From Ahrensia sp. (lineage in GTDB: Bacteria; Pseudomonadota; Alphaproteobacteria; Rhizobiales; Rhizobiaceae), in NCBI GenBank assembly GCA_028817895.1, contig JAPPOQ010000027.1, positions 1-64,000 of the forward strand: DNA of 64,000 nt, given 5' to 3'. A program made the translations under genes and the position numbers. The notes under the pieces were generated by a model that saw nothing but the letters and a program-made list of their open reading frames with translations, was not told where the DNA came from and did not search any database. Within the stretch, counting starts at the first letter, position 1, and each line of letters begins with the position of its first letter. This document shows positions 1 through 9,108 of the stretch, piece by piece.

Positions 1-63
1 TCTGGCGTCGTCGAAATCCTCGCGCGATGCTCAGCATCGCTCTGCGGTGTTCTCCTCGCCAGA
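1..63. repeat. Nested palindrome at window edge
   Basis: The outer arms TCTGGCG (1-7) and CGCCAGA (57-63) are exact reverse complements. Inside them GCGATGC (24-30) and GCATCGC (34-40) form a perfect 7-bp stem with a 3-nt loop. No gene is visible from 1 to 283. The element may be a genomic palindromic repeat or the tail of a structure that begins outside the window. Only the pairing is seen; identity as a dispersed repeat is a guess. Confidence 0.35.
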
Positions 64-283
64 TCGAAAAATCCATCCCATCAAACTGCTCCAATCTGAG
101 CGAGACTTGCTCTAGACGACGGATTTGGTGTTGTTGGTGTGGCAAGTCAATGAACACATCACAACATGCGGCTGCCGTGCCGGAGAAACGTATTGGCGTT
201 GCTTGAGTTGACGGCTTGCAGCGGCGCGGCCTATAGGGCTGATGTTTTTCGCGGCTGGCACATGCTTTTGCTTCAGCGCGGAC

Positions 284-358
284 GGGCGATTAGCTCAGCG
301 GGAGAGCACTGCCTTCACACGGCAGGGGTCACTGGTTCAATCCCAGTATCGCCCACCA
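284..358 (+). tRNA. tRNA-Val (anticodon CAC)
   Basis: Full cloverleaf of 75 nt including an encoded CCA. The acceptor arms GGGCGAT and ATCGCCC pair, the anticodon stem is CTGCC/GGCAG around the loop TTCACAC (anticodon CAC, valine), and the T stem is ACTGG/CCAGT with loop TTCAATC. A short T run follows directly at 359-364. It decodes GUG codons. Confidence 0.96.
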
Positions 359-375
359 TTTTTTGATCTCACTGC

Positions 376-518
376 AGTTTCGCTTTGCTCAACGCCTGCG
401 ATGGCGCGGGCTGACCGCACGACGACCTCTTCGGTCGCGTATGACTATCTCATCTGAACTTCCACTGAGACCACACCTATTGCCCCTTGGAAAGTTTCGC
501 TTCGCTCAACGCCTGCGA
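376..518. repeat. Pair of 26-bp direct repeats (376-401 and 493-518)
   Basis: The 26 bases at 376-401 recur at 493-518 with one mismatch (T versus C). The second copy encodes the last codons of gph on the minus strand; the first lies in the spacer between tRNA-Val and gph. This could be a small duplication of the gene's 3' end or a short dispersed repeat. Apart from this repeat the 359-476 spacer holds nothing I recognise. Confidence 0.5.
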
Positions 519-1181
519 AATAGAGTCAACAGCCTCTTCCAGCGCGTTGAAATGATTGATCATCGCGCTCGCCCCAAGCGTTTCGACGGGACGGTCGCTA
601 TAGCCAAAGGTGACGGCGATGCTCGGCCAGCCCGCGGCGATGGCTGCATCGATGTCATTGTGACTGTCGCCGACCATGATTGCGCTGCTTGGATTGCCAC
701 CAGCATATCGAACGGTTTCAACGATGTGCTTTGGGTCCGGCTTTTTGACATCGAACGTGTCGCCGCCGGTTATCGCGCCGAAGCGTTCCCCGCCGCCCAA
801 TTGATCGATGAGCCGCCGCGCCAGATGTTCATATTTGTTGGTGCAGATGGCGAGGAGCCAGCCCCGGTCTGCCAGTGCGTCGAGCGCTTGCAACGCGCCG
901 TCAAAATAGACGGTTTCATCAGCGATATGGGCTTCATATTCGGCCAGAAACACGCCCAATAGCTGTTTGTGGCGGTCTTCTCCCAGCGTCTTGTCATGCA
1001 GTTCGTAGGCGCGGGCGATCATGGCCATCGCGCCTTTTCCGACCAAATGGCCGACCTGGTTATGCGCGATTGGAGCGAGCCCGTCCTGAGCGATGGTGCG
1101 GTTCAATGCCGGCACGAGGTCGCGCGCTGAATCAACAAGCGTTCCGTCAAGATCAAAGACGATGGTTTTTGTGTCATTCAT
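477..1181 (-). CDS. gph: Phosphoglycolate phosphatase (HAD superfamily)
   Basis: A 234-residue haloacid-dehalogenase hydrolase that probably dephosphorylates 2-phosphoglycolate. The N-terminus carries the nucleophile motif DLDGT (residues 10-14). The middle has the expected all-alpha cap, then a CTNK segment (motif II), and near residue 190 the metal-binding motif GDSHNDIDAA. The start was set at the ATG giving MNDTKTIVFDLDGT, because an upstream in-frame start would add 33 residues not seen in the family. It is divergent from rpiA with 169 bp between, an order common in rhizobia. The last codons lie in one copy of a short direct repeat. Other HAD phosphatases share these motifs, so the substrate is inferred from similarity and neighbours. 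Confidence 0.9.
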   Translation of the reverse strand: MNDTKTIVFDLDGTLVDSARDLVPALNRTIAQDGLAPIAHNQVGHLVGKGAMAMIARAYELHDKTLGEDRHKQLLGVFLAEYEAHIADETVYFDGALQALDALADRGWLLAICTNKYEHLARRLIDQLGGGERFGAITGGDTFDVKKPDPKHIVETVRYAGGNPSSAIMVGDSHNDIDAAIAAGWPSIAVTFGYSDRPVETLGASAMINHFNALEEAVDSISQALSEAKLSKGQ

Positions 1182-1350
1182 TGATCGTCCAACCGCTCGC
1201 AATAAACCGCGTGGCGCCTGTCTTGAGCAGCCATAAGGCAAACCAGGTGCAATCTGGTGTGGGAAAGCCCGGATGTGCAAGTTGATCGCATGGAGGCGTG
1301 TTGAACTGCATGCTATTGGCTCCTTCGTATTAAGCTTTGCGGATAGTCGT

Positions 1351-2046
1351 TTGTCGGATCAATTGAAAGCGCAGGTTGGCGAGCGCGCTGCCGCCATGGT
1401 GGAAGACGGGATGCGGCTCGGCATCGGCACGGGTTCCACCGCCGAAGCGTTCATCCATGCGCTGGCGGCGCGTGTCGAGGACGGATTGAACATCATCGGT
1501 GTGCCCACATCTGTGCGGACCGAAACGCTGTGCAAGAAGCTTGGCATTCCGCTGACCACGCTGGAGGAATCGCCGCATCTGGATCTGACCATTGACGGTG
1601 CTGACGAAATCGACCCGCATCTCAATCTGATCAAGGGAGCCGGAGGGGCTCTGTTGCGGGAAAAGATCGTAGCGGCTGCGTCAAATGACATGCTCGTCAT
1701 CGCAGATGGGTCAAAGGTGGTGGATACGCTTGGCGCGTTCGCATTGCCCATAGAAATCAACGCGTTTGGCCAGCGCGCAACCATGATGGCGCTGGAACGC
1801 GTCGGTGCGGAATTTTCCATGCAGGGCGGACTTTCGCTGCGAATGGATGCCAAAAAAGCAAGCTATGTCACGGATGGCGGGCATTTGATCGTCGATGCAT
1901 CTTTTGGCCGCATTGATGATCCAACAGCGCTTTACGATGCCCTGTTAAGGATACCGGGCGTGGTTGAACATGGCTTGTTTACAGGCCTGGCCTCCCGCGC
2001 CATTGTTGCCAGGGAAACCGGCATCGAATTGCTAGAGCCCGTGTGA
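1351..2046 (+). CDS. rpiA: Ribose-5-phosphate isomerase A
   Basis: Interconverts ribose 5-phosphate and ribulose 5-phosphate in the pentose phosphate pathway. The conserved phosphate-binding loop [11 protein letters not shown] lies near residue 25, followed by TIDGADEID and the [12 protein letters not shown] segment that contains catalytic residues. I chose the TTG at 1351: it gives 231 residues, the family's usual length, and [20 protein letters not shown] aligns with rhizobial N-termini. The ATG at 1273 would add 26 residues with no family counterpart. A GGAT stretch lies about 5 nt before the TTG. It heads a co-directional run with the DUF2059 gene and gor. Confidence 0.94.
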   Translation: MSDQLKAQVGERAAAMVEDGMRLGIGTGSTAEAFIHALAARVEDGLNIIGVPTSVRTETLCKKLGIPLTTLEESPHLDLTIDGADEIDPHLNLIKGAGGALLREKIVAAASNDMLVIADGSKVVDTLGAFALPIEINAFGQRATMMALERVGAEFSMQGGLSLRMDAKKASYVTDGGHLIVDASFGRIDDPTALYDALLRIPGVVEHGLFTGLASRAIVARETGIELLEPV

Positions 2047-2116
2047 CCGACTGCCTGGGATCAAAACCCCAAATCCGTCGGCACGGGCGAATTGTCCAAA
2101 TCGGAGACTGTGGACC

Positions 2117-2614
2117 ATGATTTTCAGGACTTCTGCAACCGCTTTCGCACTATCCGTGGCGTTGCTGATCTCGCCGATTGCCGCGACTGCTCAAGAGGTC
2201 TCGCAAGACCATTTGACGGCTGCCGCTGCCGCGATTGATGCAACCAATGCGACTGATTCCTTCGACAACATCCTGTTGCAGGCCGCGTCTTCCATCAAAA
2301 ATCAGCTTATCGGCACAAGTCCGGACAAGGTCGACGAAATCAACACAGTCGTTGACGAAGAGGCAATTGCTCTGGCCGCACGACGCTCCGACCTGGAGGC
2401 GGAGGCGCAGCGTCTGTTCGCCAATGCCTTTTCGAAGGAAGAGCTTGATCAGATCACCGAATTTTTCGGCTCCGAGCTTGGCAAGAAATATCTTGGCTAC
2501 ACGCCGATTCTGGCTCGCGAATTGTCGAAAGCGGCGCGCGTCTGGGCAACAGGCATCAATCGTGATCTCACCGACAATGTGACCAAGCGTATGCTTGAGA
2601 TTGAAAGTCAATAG
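2117..2614 (+). CDS. DUF2059 exported protein
   Basis: A 165-residue protein with a clear Sec signal peptide (positively charged start, hydrophobic residues about 8-20, cleavage probably after ATAQ). The mature part is alpha-helical and ends in the DUF2059 pattern: an acidic and polar helix, then FSKEELDQITEFFGSELGKKYL. Function of the family is unknown; it is presumably periplasmic. It sits 70 bp after rpiA and 38 bp before gor, an arrangement seen in other rhizobia, so it may be co-transcribed with them. Confidence 0.85.
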   Translation: MIFRTSATAFALSVALLISPIAATAQEVSQDHLTAAAAAIDATNATDSFDNILLQAASSIKNQLIGTSPDKVDEINTVVDEEAIALAARRSDLEAEAQRLFANAFSKEELDQITEFFGSELGKKYLGYTPILARELSKAARVWATGINRDLTDNVTKRMLEIESQ

Positions 2615-2652
2615 GTTAGTCTTCGCGTGGCTGGAAATCTGGTGCGCGTCAC

Positions 2653-4044
2653 ATGGCTTATGACTACGATCTGTTTGTCATCGGAGGAGGGTCCGGTGGA
2701 GTACGCGCAGCGCGACGCACGGCGGCGCTCGGCAAGCGAGTTGGTATAGCTGAGGAATCGCGCTTCGGCGGCACATGTGTGATCCGCGGTTGCGTGCCGA
2801 AGAAGCTGTATGTCTACGCCTCGACTTTCTCAGAAATGTATGAGGATGCGGGAAGTTATGGCTGGTCAGCAGATCAGCCCAGTTTCGATTGGCATCGCCT
2901 CGTTGCTGCCAAGGAAGCTGAAATCACGCGTCTTGAAGGCCTCTACAAAAGCGGTCTGGTCGGCAATGGTGTCGAAACCTTCGATACGCGAGCAGAACTG
3001 CGTGGTCCTCATCAGGTTTGGCTGAAAAGCGAGGACCGGATTGTCAGCGCAGAACGTATCGTGATCGCCGTTGGCGGCACGCCCAATCGTCACGAATCGT
3101 TGGATGGTCATGAGCACGGCATCATCTCCGATGAAGCGTTTGACTTGAAGCAACTGCCCAAAAGCATCGTCATCGCCGGAGCCGGTTATATCGGGATCGA
3201 ATTTGCCGGTATCTTCAACGGGCTGGGCGTTGAGACGACGATCGTCTATCGCGGACAGGAAATTCTCTCCACGTTCGATCGCCATTTGCGAGACCAGCTT
3301 CACAAGGAATATTTGGAACGTGGAATCCGCATCATCACCAAAGCGGTCTTCTCCAAGATTGAATTGGAAGACGATGGTCGGCGTCGCATAGAACTGTCCA
3401 CCGGTGAGGTGTTGCGCAGCGACGTTGTGATGTTTGCGCTAGGTCGCCAGCCGCTCACGGAAGGGCTTGGGCTGGAATCAGCGGGTGTGGAGACGGATTC
3501 TCGCGGCTACATCAAGGTGGATGACTATTCGAAAACGACTTGCGACAGCATTTGGGCGCTGGGTGACGTTACCGACCGCGTTCAACTCACCCCCGTCGCC
3601 ATCCACGAAGCCATGTGTTTCGTGGCGAGTGAGTATCAGGAAAGGCCGACCAAGCCGGACTATGATACGATCCCAACCGCCGTTTTTTCCCATCCCGAAA
3701 TCGGTACTGTCGGCCTGCGGGAGCTGGAGGCCAAAGATCGCTATGACAAGCTCGACGTGTATCTCGCCAGTTTTCGGCCAATGAAATACACACTGACACA
3801 GCGCCAAACCCGCATGATCATGAAAATCATCGTCGATGCGGCGAGCCAGCGGGTCGTTGGTGTGCACATATTGGGGCCGGATGCCGGTGAAATGGCGCAG
3901 GTGCTCGCCATCCCGGTCAAGATGGGCTGCACCAAGGCCGATTTTGACGCCACCATGGCGCTGCACCCTTCCGCCGCGGAAGAACTGGTTACCATGTATG
4001 ATCCAAGCTATCGCATCGAAAACGGTGAGATCGTAGACGGCTAA
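2653..4044 (+). CDS. gor: Glutathione-disulfide reductase
   Basis: NADPH-dependent flavoprotein that keeps glutathione reduced in the cytoplasm; 463 residues. The FAD-binding GGGSGG motif is at residues 11-16, the redox-active pair C42/C47 is in GGTCVIRGCVPKK, the NADPH-binding Rossmann motif GAGYIGIEFAG is around residues 176-186, and the C-terminal dimer-interface motif HPSAAEELV carries the catalytic His. The motif set fits glutathione reductase better than lipoamide dehydrogenase or mercuric reductase. The stop overlaps by 4 bp the stop of the convergent hydrolase gene, so no terminator fits between them. Confidence 0.95.
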   Translation: MAYDYDLFVIGGGSGGVRAARRTAALGKRVGIAEESRFGGTCVIRGCVPKKLYVYASTFSEMYEDAGSYGWSADQPSFDWHRLVAAKEAEITRLEGLYKSGLVGNGVETFDTRAELRGPHQVWLKSEDRIVSAERIVIAVGGTPNRHESLDGHEHGIISDEAFDLKQLPKSIVIAGAGYIGIEFAGIFNGLGVETTIVYRGQEILSTFDRHLRDQLHKEYLERGIRIITKAVFSKIELEDDGRRRIELSTGEVLRSDVVMFALGRQPLTEGLGLESAGVETDSRGYIKVDDYSKTTCDSIWALGDVTDRVQLTPVAIHEAMCFVASEYQERPTKPDYDTIPTAVFSHPEIGTVGLRELEAKDRYDKLDVYLASFRPMKYTLTQRQTRMIMKIIVDAASQRVVGVHILGPDAGEMAQVLAIPVKMGCTKADFDATMALHPSAAEELVTMYDPSYRIENGEIVDG

Positions 4045-4934
4045 CTGGTTTCGACCATCTTTTTGACTTCGGCTTGCTCAGGCCATTGTCCATGAAGGAT
4101 GAACTGCGCCAAGAGCGGCCAAAACGCTTCCTTGTGGCGTCTGCTGAAGAAACCAAGATGTCCGATCGCGCCGCTTTTGGCAGGCTCAATCCACATCTGG
4201 CGCAGTTCGGCCCTTGTGTAGTTGGCCATGAAGTCATCCACCGCGCGCCTTGTGCCCCACGGGTCATCCGTCAGCCCGATGGACAGATAGGGCAGAGTGA
4301 CGTCGCTGAAGCGCACCGTCTCCGGCAGGTCGGGGTCATTGAAAAAATAGACAGGTGAGGCAATCCATCGTGCCCAATCCAGAAAGACACCGCCCGGCAT
4401 TGTGGTGCCCGGGCTCACCGCTTCTGGCACGCGACCCAAAAGGCTGGCCACGAGACGACCGACAATCTGTGTCTGGATCCAGGCGCTGATGGGGGTGTCG
4501 AGTGTGCGCCAATAGCCGGACATGGTCGCGACTGTTGCATAGCGTTCAAACTGCTGGGCAACGCCGCTTAAGCCAAGCGCCTGGCCGCCATAGGAATGGC
4601 CAAGGCCGACGAGGTCCGCGTCCGGGTAGTTGTACGCCAGCCATTTCGCGGCTGCGGGAAAATCAAGCAGCGCCCAGTCTTTCATCTTCAGCCTTCGCCA
4701 GCGATTCTTGTCACCCGCCGATGCGGCAATGCCGCGATAGTCGTAGCAAAGCACGGCCGCCGCGCCGTTTTCGATGAGGAACCGCGCAAAATTGGCGTAG
4801 TAGCTGTGTGGAACGGCTGCGGCGCCCGATATGAGGACGACAGTGCCGCGTTGGGGCGCTTTGTCTTGTTCAAACAGCGTGCCGATCAGCAGCCAGTCCT
4901 GCGGTGCTTCGATGGTGACCGACTGTTCTTGCAT
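4041..4934 (-). CDS. Alpha/beta hydrolase
   Basis: A 297-residue serine hydrolase-fold protein of the predicted alpha/beta hydrolase group (COG4757-like). The nucleophile elbow is GHSYGG with Ser114; an upstream SGAAAVPHSYYANFARFL segment forms the oxyanion region. No signal peptide, so it should be cytoplasmic. The start was placed at MQEQSVTIE; the longer frame adds 32 residues of unlikely composition. Substrate cannot be told from sequence. Convergent with gor, sharing 4 bp. Confidence 0.82.
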   Translation of the reverse strand: MQEQSVTIEAPQDWLLIGTLFEQDKAPQRGTVVLISGAAAVPHSYYANFARFLIENGAAAVLCYDYRGIAASAGDKNRWRRLKMKDWALLDFPAAAKWLAYNYPDADLVGLGHSYGGQALGLSGVAQQFERYATVATMSGYWRTLDTPISAWIQTQIVGRLVASLLGRVPEAVSPGTTMPGGVFLDWARWIASPVYFFNDPDLPETVRFSDVTLPYLSIGLTDDPWGTRRAVDDFMANYTRAELRQMWIEPAKSGAIGHLGFFSRRHKEAFWPLLAQFILHGQWPEQAEVKKMVETS

Positions 4935-5055
4935 TGGAAAAATCTCAAACCTGCCTCTTACGTAAGGGTAAGCGTGCAGTGCGTGGCTTGTAAAGCGTGT
5001 GTGATGTCTCGCATTCCCGGTTGAGGGCACTGATCCAACACCGTAACGTCATCGC

Positions 5056-5877
5056 ATGAGAATGCTCGTGAAAATACTCGCGTTGTTGATTGTTGTGGGC
5101 GCCATGCCTTTGGTGGCGTTTGAACCGACATATGCCTGCGGAGCCGACACGGATTGCAAAATCGGCGAGCGCACTTACCGCATTCAGCTGCCAAATGGTG
5201 CCGAGGGCCCAATTGGAGCAATCATCTTCAATCACGGTTATCGTGGAACGGCCGCGGGGTTGATGCGCAACAAAAGCCTTTCCAAGGCCATCACAGATAT
5301 GGGATTGGCCTTTGTCGCTCCAAAATCGGCCTTTGCAGATTGGGACATTCCGAATTCGCCCTCGCAACGCCTTGGACAATCCGAATACAGCTATTTTGAG
5401 CGGTTGAAGGCAGACCTCATGAAGCGTCATGGCATCGATGGCGATCGCATCATGGTGACGGGCTTTTCCGCTGGCGGCATGATGACGTGGGAACTCGCAT
5501 GCCGCCGGGGTGATCTGTTTGCCGCCTATGCTCCGATCTCTGGTACGTTCTGGGCCCCGGTGCCCCCGAGCTGCGATACGCTGCCGCAGCCGATTTTGCA
5601 CGTCCACGGTACATCGGATCGCGTGGTGCCTCTGCTGGGCCGGGTGATTGGCCCAACCAAGCAGGGTGAGGTGCCCCGGGCGCTGGAACTGGCGGCTCCG
5701 GCACAGCGTTTTGGTGCATGGCGAGACGTTTCTGGAACCGACGGTCTGACATGCCAGCAACGCAGCATGTCGCTTCAGAATTTTGTTCAGTTCTGCACCC
5801 ATCCGGGTGGTCACAGCCTCAATTCCGCATGGGTTGTGCGGGCGTGGAAGGTGTTTGAACGTGCCGGGCTCCTGTGA
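5056..5877 (+). CDS. Secreted PHB-depolymerase-like esterase (LpqC family)
   Basis: A 273-residue exported hydrolase resembling the polyhydroxybutyrate depolymerase / LpqC group. There is a signal peptide at residues 1-23. The lipase box GFSAGGMM has Ser138, HGTSDRVVP gives the likely Asp, and HPGGHS near residue 250 gives the His of the triad. Six cysteines in the mature part suggest disulfides, consistent with the periplasm or outside the cell. The true substrate may be an ester other than PHB. The stop codon overlaps the start of the next gene by one base. Confidence 0.8.
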   Translation: MRMLVKILALLIVVGAMPLVAFEPTYACGADTDCKIGERTYRIQLPNGAEGPIGAIIFNHGYRGTAAGLMRNKSLSKAITDMGLAFVAPKSAFADWDIPNSPSQRLGQSEYSYFERLKADLMKRHGIDGDRIMVTGFSAGGMMTWELACRRGDLFAAYAPISGTFWAPVPPSCDTLPQPILHVHGTSDRVVPLLGRVIGPTKQGEVPRALELAAPAQRFGAWRDVSGTDGLTCQQRSMSLQNFVQFCTHPGGHSLNSAWVVRAWKVFERAGLL

Positions 5878-6482
5878 TGGCGCAAGCCCGCGATGATCTC
5901 ATCGCCTATTTTGGCTATGGATCGCTGGTCAACCTCAACACGCTGCGAACGGATTATGTGTCCGCCTATCCCGCCACGTTGCGGGGCTGGGAGCGTGTCT
6001 GGCTGCCGCGCCCGAAACTTGCCGGGAGCTTTGCGCCGGTAGAGGGTCTTGCCTTTTTGAGCGCACGGCCTAATCCGGCCTCGGTCATCGATGGCATGAT
6101 CGTTATCGATCGGGCCGCGAGCCTTCCGGCACTCGACCAGCGTGAGGCGTTGTATCGCCGCCATCGCATCGACATGGCCCAGTTGACGCTTGTCAGTCCG
6201 GCGCACGAGGCTGCGACGAACCTTCCCCTGTTCATGTATGTCGCGGATGTTGAATTGGCTGACCAGCCGGCCCCGCAAATTTTGCGGTCATATCTCGATG
6301 CGGTCTTTCAGGGCTATCTGATGCATTTTGGGCCGGACGGTGTTCGCCGATTCATCAACACAACCGCGAATTTCGATCTTGCTATCACCGAGGATCGCGA
6401 CGCGCCCATCTATCCCCGTGCAGTTGCCACGACCGACGAAGAACTGTCGCTGTTTGACCAATTGCTGCTGCGCAGTGCGTGA
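5877..6482 (+). CDS. Gamma-glutamylcyclotransferase family protein
   Basis: A 201-residue protein of the gamma-glutamylcyclotransferase/AIG2-like fold. The substrate-loop motif FGYGSL lies at residues 12-17 and a RGWERVW segment follows. The fold cyclises gamma-glutamyl groups to 5-oxoproline; the exact substrate is unknown here. The ATG at 5877 overlaps the previous stop (TGATG), which suggests translational coupling to the esterase; a GTG three bases upstream is possible but unnecessary. Proximity to gor is compatible with a role in glutathione turnover, which is inference. Confidence 0.8.
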   Translation: MAQARDDLIAYFGYGSLVNLNTLRTDYVSAYPATLRGWERVWLPRPKLAGSFAPVEGLAFLSARPNPASVIDGMIVIDRAASLPALDQREALYRRHRIDMAQLTLVSPAHEAATNLPLFMYVADVELADQPAPQILRSYLDAVFQGYLMHFGPDGVRRFINTTANFDLAITEDRDAPIYPRAVATTDEELSLFDQLLLRSA

Positions 6483-6585
6483 GAAACATTTGAACGGCAC
6501 TGCTTGCTTGCCAACACAGCCCTTTGCAACTTAGAAAGCCCGCAAATTTGATGCTGCGGACACTGCCTGTCCGGGAGAGTTGAGT

Positions 6586-7962
6586 ATGGCACAGAACTGG
6601 TCGAAATCATCCTGGCGCAACAAACCGGCGCTGCAAATGCCCGATTATGCCGATAAGGAAGCTCTGGCGGCCGTGGAAGCGCGTCTGGCGTCCTTTCCGC
6701 CCCTGGTGTTTGCCGGCGAAGCGCGTGATCTGAGGCAGGAACTGGCGCGTGTTGCGTCGGGTGACGCATTTTTGTTGCAGGGTGGGGATTGCGCGGAAAG
6801 CTTCGCCGAACATGGCGCAGACAATATTCGCGACTTCTTCCGCGTGTTTCTGCAAATGGCGGTTGTGATGACATTTGGTGCATCCAAGCCCGTGGTGAAA
6901 GTTGGCCGTATCGCAGGTCAGTTCGCCAAGCCGCGTTCGTCAAACACCGAGACGCAGGGTGATGTAACGCTGCCGTCCTATCGCGGCGATGTGGTCAATG
7001 AGATTGCCTTCACGCCGGAAGCACGCATTCCCAACCCCGAACGGCAGATCAACGCTTATCGACAGTCGGCAGCGACGCTCAATCTGCTGAGAGCCTTTGC
7101 CCAAGGCGGTTATGCCAATCTCAACCACGTGCATGAATGGACGCTCGATTTCGTGCGCAACTCTCCGCAGGCTGAAAAATATGCCGAATTGTCGGATCGC
7201 ATCACCGAGACGCTGGACTTCATGAAGGCGGTCGGAATGGACCCGCAAAACAATTCAAAACTGCGCGAGACAGATTTCTACACCAGCCATGAGGCGCTTC
7301 TGCTTGGCTATGAAGAAGCATTGACGCGGGAAGATTCGATCACAGGCGAACCTTACGCGACCTCCGGCCACATGATCTGGATTGGCGACCGCACACGTCA
7401 GCCCGACCATGCGCATGTTGAATATTGCCGGGGGGTCAAAAATCCGATCGGCCTGAAATGCGGTCCGTCCACCACGCCGGAAGGCCTGTTGGAACTGATC
7501 GACATTCTCTCGCCCGCCAATGAGCCGGGGCGGCTTACCCTGATCGCGCGTTTCGGCCACGATAAGGTCGAAGAGCACCTGCCGCAGCTCATTCGGGCTG
7601 TCGAGCGCGAGGGTCGCAACGTCATCTGGTCCTGTGACCCGATGCATGGCAACACGATTTCAGCCGGGGGTTACAAGACCCGGCCTTTTGAGCGCGTTAT
7701 GAGCGAGGTTGATCGCTTCTTTGACGTTCACCAGGCGGAGGGAACGATCGCCGGTGGCGTTCATGTCGAAATGACCGGCAAGGATGTCACGGAATGCACG
7801 GGAGGCGCGCGCGCCATCTCCGATGATGATTTGGCGAGCCGTTATCACACGCATTGCGACCCGCGTCTCAATGCCGACCAGAGCCTGGAACTGGCATTTC
7901 TTGTGTCAGACCGCCTGAAGCGCACCAAAAACGGCTTGCACGCACAGGAGCAGGCAGCGTGA
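6586..7962 (+). CDS. aroG: Class II DAHP synthase
   Basis: 3-deoxy-7-phosphoheptulonate synthase, the first step of the shikimate pathway, joining phosphoenolpyruvate and erythrose 4-phosphate. The 458-residue length and motifs are those of the plant-like class II enzymes: QGGDCAESF near the N-terminus, [27 protein letters not shown], and the metal-binding WSCDPMHGN and GGVHVEMTG segments. I took the ATG at 6586 with GGGAGAG about 9 nt upstream rather than the in-frame TTG two codons earlier. The stop overlaps the start of the GFA gene by one base. Confidence 0.95.
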   Translation: MAQNWSKSSWRNKPALQMPDYADKEALAAVEARLASFPPLVFAGEARDLRQELARVASGDAFLLQGGDCAESFAEHGADNIRDFFRVFLQMAVVMTFGASKPVVKVGRIAGQFAKPRSSNTETQGDVTLPSYRGDVVNEIAFTPEARIPNPERQINAYRQSAATLNLLRAFAQGGYANLNHVHEWTLDFVRNSPQAEKYAELSDRITETLDFMKAVGMDPQNNSKLRETDFYTSHEALLLGYEEALTREDSITGEPYATSGHMIWIGDRTRQPDHAHVEYCRGVKNPIGLKCGPSTTPEGLLELIDILSPANEPGRLTLIARFGHDKVEEHLPQLIRAVEREGRNVIWSCDPMHGNTISAGGYKTRPFERVMSEVDRFFDVHQAEGTIAGGVHVEMTGKDVTECTGGARAISDDDLASRYHTHCDPRLNADQSLELAFLVSDRLKRTKNGLHAQEQAA

Positions 7963-8375
7963 TGGCTCGCGATGAAAGACATGGAAGCGGCGCGTATGGA
8001 TCCTGCCTGTGCGGCACGGTCAAATACCGCGTTAACGGCCCGCTGCGTGATGTCGTGGCGTGCCATTGCCAGCAGTGCCGCAAGCAGTCCGGCCATTTTT
8101 ATGCTGCTACGGATTGTGCCGACGATGATCTGATCATCGAAAACGGCGGGTCGCTGGCCTGGTACTCATCTTCCGATTTCGCCAAGCGGGGCTTTTGTAA
8201 CGGCTGCGGCTCCAATCTGTTCTGGCGCCGGAACGGGTCAAACCAGACGTCAATCCTCGCAGGATCATTGGACAGTGATCCGAGTATTCGGCTGACCCGC
8301 CACATATTCTGTGCCGACAAGGGCACATATTATGAGATCGATGACGGCCTGCCACAGTTTGAGCAGAGCGATTGA
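7962..8375 (+). CDS. GFA-family zinc protein
   Basis: A 137-residue protein of the Gfa / DUF636 (Mss4-like) fold. It shows the zinc ligands CLCG near the N-terminus, CHCQQCRKQSG, and CNGCGSNLFW. The founding member is a glutathione-dependent formaldehyde-activating enzyme, but most relatives have no proven activity, so only the fold is called. ATG at 7962 overlaps the DAHP synthase stop (TGATGG), suggesting coupling. Confidence 0.83.
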   Translation: MARDERHGSGAYGSCLCGTVKYRVNGPLRDVVACHCQQCRKQSGHFYAATDCADDDLIIENGGSLAWYSSSDFAKRGFCNGCGSNLFWRRNGSNQTSILAGSLDSDPSIRLTRHIFCADKGTYYEIDDGLPQFEQSD

Positions 8376-8447
8376 CGGTTAGCTTGGTTGCTCATTCGCT
8401 TGGCTCCACTTCTTCTTATGGGCGCAATTTTGTGGCACTGTAAGTGA

Positions 8448-9098
8448 ATGGCCCGAGCATCAGAATCATCGGTTGCAGCGCTTTCCGAAGAGCAAGTAGC
8501 GCGAGCGGCAAAACTCTCGTTGGGTCGACTGCGGTCATGGAATAGACGTGGGCTGTTTCGGCCCGACCACATTACAGGGCAGCAGGGGCAACCATTTGCG
8601 AGAGTTTATTCCTTTCGCGACGCAGTTGGGCTAAGAGCTCTGGCTAAGTTGGCCGACGACTATCGCGTGCCAATTTCGGTACTGGAGAACGTTGCTAGCG
8701 GATTGCAGCAACGAGGTTTTGATCACTGGGCAGACGTGAAGCTCTGTGTCGTAAATGGTGACGTCTCGTTTCTCGATCCAGAGACCGGTCAGATTGAAGG
8801 TGTCACGACCGGACAGTACGCAATTGTGGAAATTGTTGATGTGATTTCCGAGGTGCACGACAATATTGTAAAACTGAGAAATCGGAGCCCTGAAGATTAT
8901 GGTAAGTTCCGTAACAAGAGACACGTCATGCGCAACTCGACGGTGTTTTCTGGAACAAGAATTCCGATTTCCGCCGTACGAAGGTTTTTGGAAGCAGGCT
9001 ATTCGTCAAAGGAAATTTTGAAACAGTATCCCAGTCTGACCGACGCTGACATTCAGGCCGTCATCAATCAGTTGGACAAAACAAAACTCGCAGGATAG
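8448..9098 (+). CDS. DUF433 antitoxin-like protein with MerR-type HTH
   Basis: A 216-residue protein with two parts. Residues about 12-75 resemble a MerR-like winged helix (AKLSLGRLRSWNRRGLF, then YSFRDAVGLRALAKL). Residues about 160-210 form the DUF433 domain (VFSGTRIPISAVRRFLEAGYSSKEIL followed by PSLTDADIQAVI). DUF433 proteins typically sit next to DUF5615 PIN-like proteins and are taken to be antitoxins that repress their own promoter. The next gene, 10 bp downstream, is exactly such a partner. Base composition here looks more AT-rich than in flanking genes, hinting at transfer. The toxin-antitoxin role is inferred from family pairing. Confidence 0.78.
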   Translation: MARASESSVAALSEEQVARAAKLSLGRLRSWNRRGLFRPDHITGQQGQPFARVYSFRDAVGLRALAKLADDYRVPISVLENVASGLQQRGFDHWADVKLCVVNGDVSFLDPETGQIEGVTTGQYAIVEIVDVISEVHDNIVKLRNRSPEDYGKFRNKRHVMRNSTVFSGTRIPISAVRRFLEAGYSSKEILKQYPSLTDADIQAVINQLDKTKLAG

Positions 9099-9108
9099 GG
9101 CAACTCGA

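Noticed and set aside
1273-1350. ATG at 1273 as the rpiA start
   Set aside because: Adds 26 residues with no family counterpart; the TTG at 1351 gives the standard length.
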